Below are positions 6,916 through 9,812 of a stretch of 9,812 nucleotides of DNA, piece after piece. Position 1 is the first letter of the stretch. Each line of letters begins with the position of its first letter. A program made the translations under genes and the position numbers. The stretch covers positions 1 through 9,812 of the forward strand of contig CAMPIL010000115.1 of NCBI GenBank assembly GCA_946886375.1, read 5' to 3'. A model generated the notes under the pieces. It was not told the DNA's origin, did no database searches, and saw only the letters and a list, made by a program, of their open reading frames with translations. The DNA is from an uncultured Phycisphaerales bacterium (lineage in GTDB: Bacteria > Planctomycetota > Phycisphaerae > Phycisphaerales > SM1A02).

Positions 6916-6973
6916 ATCAGAGCGACGCGGCAGCCGGGTGTAGGCGCGGCGTCGGGGGGATCGCGCCCGCGAT

Positions 6974-7001
6974 ATATTGAGTTTTAGCTAAAAATGATTT
7001 C
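6974..7001 (+). repeat. Palindromic 28-bp repeat, copy 4
   Basis: Identical to copy 3 over 28 bp. The TGA (6978), TAG (6985) and TAA (6989) triplets fall in three different forward frames. An ATG at 6994 opens a 64-codon frame to 7188 with no recognisable motif. Confidence 0.9.
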
Positions 7002-7261
7002 TGCGAGACAGGTCGGACCAGCGGTTGCACGCCTTCAGAGTTTTTGGACCTCGCTGACGTCAATGAAGTTTGGCGGCAATTCTCATTGCGACGCCGCTGG
7101 CGCGTCGCTCACGCTTCCTTCACGCTCCCGAAATTTGAATGTCATGGATTGCTCCGAGTTGCCGCGTCCGATGCGAGGGGTTTCTTGACTGCCTCCCCAA
7201 CCGCTTGCCCGCGAACGGTCTTTCTCACGTGTGCTGTGGGCGCGTTTGATGCCGCCGGCCC

Positions 7262-7535
7262 ACTCCAGTTTCGCCCACCAAGTTCCGACCGCCCAATCCG
7301 CCCAACTCAGGTCCGGCTACCCAAGTCCGGCTACCCAAGTCCGGCCAACACAAGGTCCGGCCAACACAAGGTCCGGCCAACCCCGTTCTGTCCAAGCCAG
7401 TTTCGGCCACCACAGTTCCGGCAAATCCAGTTGCAACCAACCCCAGTTCGCCCACTCCAAGCCGCCCATCCCGGGCCGTCCATCCCAAGTCCGGGCCACA
7501 CCACGTTCCCATCAGCCAGTTCCGGTCAACCCCAG
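7262..7535. repeat. Degenerate 14-17 bp repeat array at the cytochrome 3' end
   Basis: About 16 imperfect units resembling AAGTCCGGCCAACCCC run head to tail on the plus strand. The clearest are AAGTCCGGCTACCC (twice) and AAGGTCCGGCCAACAC (twice) around 7309-7380, with increasingly diverged units to 7535. The strand is C-rich and G-poor. The last units include the complement of the cytochrome's final Asn-Trp-Gly-stop codons, so the array touches the gene end. C-over-G bias is typical of Rho loading sites, which is an inference only. Confidence 0.75.
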
Positions 7536-9439
7536 TTGTTGATGACGACCAGCAGATCGTTGACGTTGATCACGCCGTCGCCGTTCGCGTCGCCGGCGCA
7601 CAGGTTGGGCACGGGGCACGGACCCCACTGGTTGATGACCATCAACAGATCGTTCACGTTGACGTGGCCGTCGTGGTTCACGTCGCCGGGCCGCAGCGGA
7701 GCGAGATCGAGCACCATCGCATCCATATCCACCGGCGCGCTCATGCCTTGGTTGAGCCAGCGGTCGTAGGCGTTTTGCCCCGCGCTGTTGGTGATGTTGT
7801 TGTCGCGCAGGAACTCGATGTACTCGCGCGATGTGGTCTGGTAGTACAGCGTCACCACCGCCTGCTTGGCGCCGACGGGAATGTTGAACAGCGTGTCGTC
7901 CCAGTACTGGCCGTCGGCGTACACGGCGTTCACCGGTGCGGCGCGCACCGCCTCAAACGCCGCGTTCGTGAAGCCGCGCGGCGGAATCCGGTTGTCCTTC
8001 AGCACCTTGTTGTTCAACATCAAGTGATGCGATGCGCCCGCGGGATGACCAACCTGCTTGGCGATGTCCGGCGACATGCCCAGGGTCATTTCGTACACCT
8101 TGGTGTCGCCGGCCGTAAGCGTTGCGGTGAAAAAGTCGTACGCGCCGCGCTCAACGATCAACTCGCTGGAGGCATCAAGGAATTGCACGTTCAACCACGC
8201 GCGGCGACCTTCGGGATAGCCCGTGGGCAGTTTATGACCCGACTGGTTGATCACGCGCACCTTCAACTGCGGGCCCAGTTGCGCTACCTGCATGTCCGAA
8301 GCGTTGCGCAGCATGTTCTGCGTGCGGGCCTGGTTGAGATCGACATCGGCTGGCGACATGCCAGTCTGATTCTGGCCGTATTCTTCCTGCACCGCGCCGA
8401 TGACCCACGTGTTCGCGCCGACAAATGAGTGCTCGGCGACGTCCGCGCGCGGGAAAAACGGCCGCGTATCCCAGAACACGCACAACCCGCCGAAGTTCTT
8501 GGGCATGTGGCAGTCCTGGCAGCTGCGCATCACGCCGGTGGGGTGGTCGCCACCAAAACGATGATCGGGAAAATACACGCCCGTGCTCGCGAATGAACTG
8601 TTCAGCCATTCGCTGTAGGTGCGCTGCTCGGGCATCATCTGATGGGCGTTCTGCGTGGGATGCGCGGCGTCCATGGTGTTGAGCACGTACGTGCCATCAA
8701 CCTGGCGCGTGAACAACGGGTTGCTCACATCGTGGCACGTGCCGCAGAACTGGCCTTCGCGATGGAACGGCGAAACGAGAATCGGCACGTTGTGGAAGTT
8801 TTCCGGCACATCATCCAGCGGCCCGCGGCGCACATCATCAGGATCGACGATGTATCGCGCATTGCCCGGCTGGGTCGGAAGCAGACCGCCCGCCATCAGG
8901 TTCTTGAGAATCGGAAGGTCTTCAGTGGGATTTTCAGGATTGGAAACCGGATCGACGACGCGGTGACAGAAGTTGCACTGCACGCCGTGCCAGTCGCTCT
9001 CGATGAACGCGGAGGTGTCGGTTGGCACCGATCGCCCGCCCAGCCATGCATTGGGGCTGTGGCAGCGGATGCAGGTGTCGCCGGAGAGCGCAGCATCCTG
9101 GTTGGCAATGGCGAGCGCGGCGTGCCAGACGGGATCGCGCGCGGCCTGGGCCATGAGGCTTGATTTCCAGTTGTCGTACGGCGCGACGAGTTGATCGGGG
9201 TTGCCATCGTCCTCAAACTCGTGGCAGAAAGTGCAGTTGAAAGGCGAGATCAACTCGATGTTGAGGGTGCCTTCCTGCGTGCCGGGCTCGAAGTAGTCTT
9301 CGAGGGTGGCGGGAATCTGCTGCGGCCGGGGAAGGCTGCCGCGAGCTTCGCAATGGTGAGTGATCGAGCACGCCAGCGTCGCGCTGACGAGACTCCAAGC
9401 CATCACCAAATTCCGGTTCCGACGCAGCGCGTTGGCCAT
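7526..9439 (-). CDS. Exported pentaheme c-type cytochrome with C-terminal dockerin repeats
   Basis: This 637-residue protein starts with a basic, hydrophobic signal peptide (about residues 1-33, RRNRNLVMAWSLVSATLAC). It has five CxxCH heme sites: CTFCH (69), CIRCH (123), CNFCH (155), CGTCH (232) and CQDCH (307), in the arrangement of multiheme cytochrome c554-like proteins. A beta-rich region follows, with the motif SGHKLPTGYPEGRRAW (400-415), often seen downstream of such heme domains. The C-terminus has two dockerin-type calcium loops, D586-N588-D590-N594-D597 and D617-N619-D621-N625-D628, joined by a short CPVPNLC linker and ending INNWG. The role is probably electron transfer outside the cytoplasm; partner and substrate are unknown. 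The dockerin tail suggests attachment or sorting at the cell surface, as in other planctomycete secreted proteins. Start ATG 9439 has a strong AGGAGG. The gene stands alone, convergent with the KimA-like gene. Confidence 0.92.
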   Translation of the reverse strand: MANALRRNRNLVMAWSLVSATLACSITHHCEARGSLPRPQQIPATLEDYFEPGTQEGTLNIELISPFNCTFCHEFEDDGNPDQLVAPYDNWKSSLMAQAARDPVWHAALAIANQDAALSGDTCIRCHSPNAWLGGRSVPTDTSAFIESDWHGVQCNFCHRVVDPVSNPENPTEDLPILKNLMAGGLLPTQPGNARYIVDPDDVRRGPLDDVPENFHNVPILVSPFHREGQFCGTCHDVSNPLFTRQVDGTYVLNTMDAAHPTQNAHQMMPEQRTYSEWLNSSFASTGVYFPDHRFGGDHPTGVMRSCQDCHMPKNFGGLCVFWDTRPFFPRADVAEHSFVGANTWVIGAVQEEYGQNQTGMSPADVDLNQARTQNMLRNASDMQVAQLGPQLKVRVINQSGHKLPTGYPEGRRAWLNVQFLDASSELIVERGAYDFFTATLTAGDTKVYEMTLGMSPDIAKQVGHPAGASHHLMLNNKVLKDNRIPPRGFTNAAFEAVRAAPVNAVYADGQYWDDTLFNIPVGAKQAVVTLYYQTTSREYIEFLRDNNITNSAGQNAYDRWLNQGMSAPVDMDAMVLDLAPLRPGDVNHDGHVNVNDLLMVINQWGPCPVPNLCAGDANGDGVINVNDLLVVINNWG

Positions 9440-9768
9440 CTGTCCCTGACCTCCTACCGCTCAGAGCCAACAGCGATCCACGTGACAGGCAACGCCCGCC
9501 ACCGATCGCTGGACGGCTCTCTGGCGACAACTCAAAATGCCGCGAACCCCTCACGGCAAGTTCAATCTACCTCAGAAACATCATCGGTCAACGAAAAACC
9601 GCTGTTTTGAACCCGTTTCAAGGCGTCTGATCGGATTGCGGCCTGTGGAACGCGTCCGCAGACGGCAGCATCGATTCGCCTTGCTCACCAATTCGTCCGC
9701 CAGCGGGTGCAGGTTTCAAACTTGATGCCGCATGCCCAAATTATCAGACAGCCGATACACTTTCGCGC
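9440..9768. other. Divergent intergenic spacer
   Basis: This 329-bp spacer lies between the cytochrome start (-) and a possible plus-strand start. Apart from the AGGAGG site I see only a weak AT hairpin, AAAAC-CGCT-GTTTT (9595-9608), and a TACACT hexamer at 9756-9761. No gene is supported: the frames crossing it are short and motif-free. A clear -35/-10 pair for the cytochrome gene is not visible. Confidence 0.5.
9450..9455 (-). promoter_or_regulatory. Strong ribosome binding site of the cytochrome gene
   Basis: The minus strand reads AGGAGG ten bases before the ATG at 9439. It is the best Shine-Dalgarno in the window and fixes the start. It suggests higher translation than for the neighbouring genes, whose sites are weak. 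Confidence 0.75.
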
Positions 9769-9812
9769 ATGCAACCAATGACAGGGCACACGATGCGGCG
9801 ATGGTTCACGGT
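9769..9812 (+). CDS. Possible start of a truncated plus-strand gene
   Basis: The frame opens MQPMTGHTMRRWFTV and runs off the window end, so at most 14 complete codons are visible. A second ATG (9778) and a third (9793, MRRWFTV, signal-peptide-like) are alternative starts. No Shine-Dalgarno precedes 9769. A -10-like TACACT ends 7 bp before the ATG, which would suit a leaderless transcript. The identity is unknown and the gene may not be real. Confidence 0.3.
   Translation, partial: MQPMTGHTMRRWFT

Larger units (their letters stand above)
5918..7525. other. Gene-free, repeat-rich convergent interval
   Basis: This 1.6-kb stretch separates the 3' ends of the KimA-like gene (+) and the cytochrome gene (-). 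The open frames in it have low-complexity translations (RQTRQT, GKRGKR or RLPRLP runs) or overlap the flanking genes antisense, and none shows a recognisable motif. The interval divides into a T-poor block (about 5996-6372), a GGC/GGT-rich patch (about 6501-6600), a cluster of four palindromic repeats (6651-7001), a plain stretch (about 7002-7261) and a degenerate repeat array (about 7262-7535). I see no convincing intrinsic terminator for either gene. Confidence 0.7.

Noticed and set aside
6651..7001. CRISPR array
   Set aside because: There are only four repeats with uneven spacers of 58-121 bp that partly resemble each other, no cas genes, and an AT palindrome unlike CRISPR repeats.
7262..7535. 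CRISPR or integron array
   Set aside because: The units are contiguous and degenerate with no unique spacers, and no attC-like paired boxes were seen.
7044..7769. 241-codon plus-strand frame, Pro/Ser/Gln rich
   Set aside because: It is antisense to the cytochrome 3' end and otherwise made of the degenerate repeat array. The cytochrome reading is far better supported.

Overview
The window looks like the chromosome of a GC-rich planctomycete, most likely of the Phycisphaerae type. This is inferred from three things: two C-terminal dockerin-type calcium loops ending in INQWG/INNWG on a secreted cytochrome, paired zinc-ribbon membrane proteins of a kind common in that phylum, and long, repeat-rich gene-free DNA between convergent genes. 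I see no phage, plasmid, rRNA, tRNA or classical CRISPR signature.

Layout from left to right. (1) Bases 2-154 (+) are the 3' end of lipB, including its catalytic PCG cysteine. The gene ends inside a 38-bp tandem duplication. (2) Bases 190-3497 (-) hold a tightly packed three-gene operon, read right to left. It starts with two related zinc-ribbon membrane proteins that overlap by 4 nt and ends with a fused two-domain ABC permease of the Fe(III)/spermidine/thiamine type. Its binding protein and ATPase are not in the window. (3) A 203-bp divergent spacer contains a perfect small hairpin. (4) Bases 3701-5917 (+) encode an APC-superfamily transporter resembling the KimA potassium importers, with a Pro/Gly-rich N-terminal extension and a soluble C-terminal domain.

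(5) Bases 5918-7525 form a 1.6-kb convergent interval with no convincing gene, and most of the unexplained structure is here. It contains a T-poor low-complexity block with a 9-bp tandem array, four copies of a 28-bp element centred on the palindrome TTTTAGCTAAAA, a two-step GC hairpin, and a degenerate 14-17-bp repeat array that runs into the stop codon of the next gene.

(6) Bases 7526-9439 (-) encode an exported pentaheme c-type cytochrome fused to a dockerin-type C-terminus, behind a strong AGGAGG ribosome binding site. (7) A mostly featureless spacer follows, and a possible gene start at 9769 (+) is cut off by the window end.

The genes do not form one obvious pathway. Lipoylation, metal or organic-ion uptake, potassium or amino-acid transport and extracytoplasmic electron transfer simply sit side by side. 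The best candidates for something undescribed are the stop-codon-dense palindromic repeat family, the zinc-ribbon pair coupled to an ABC permease, and the cytochrome-dockerin fusion.
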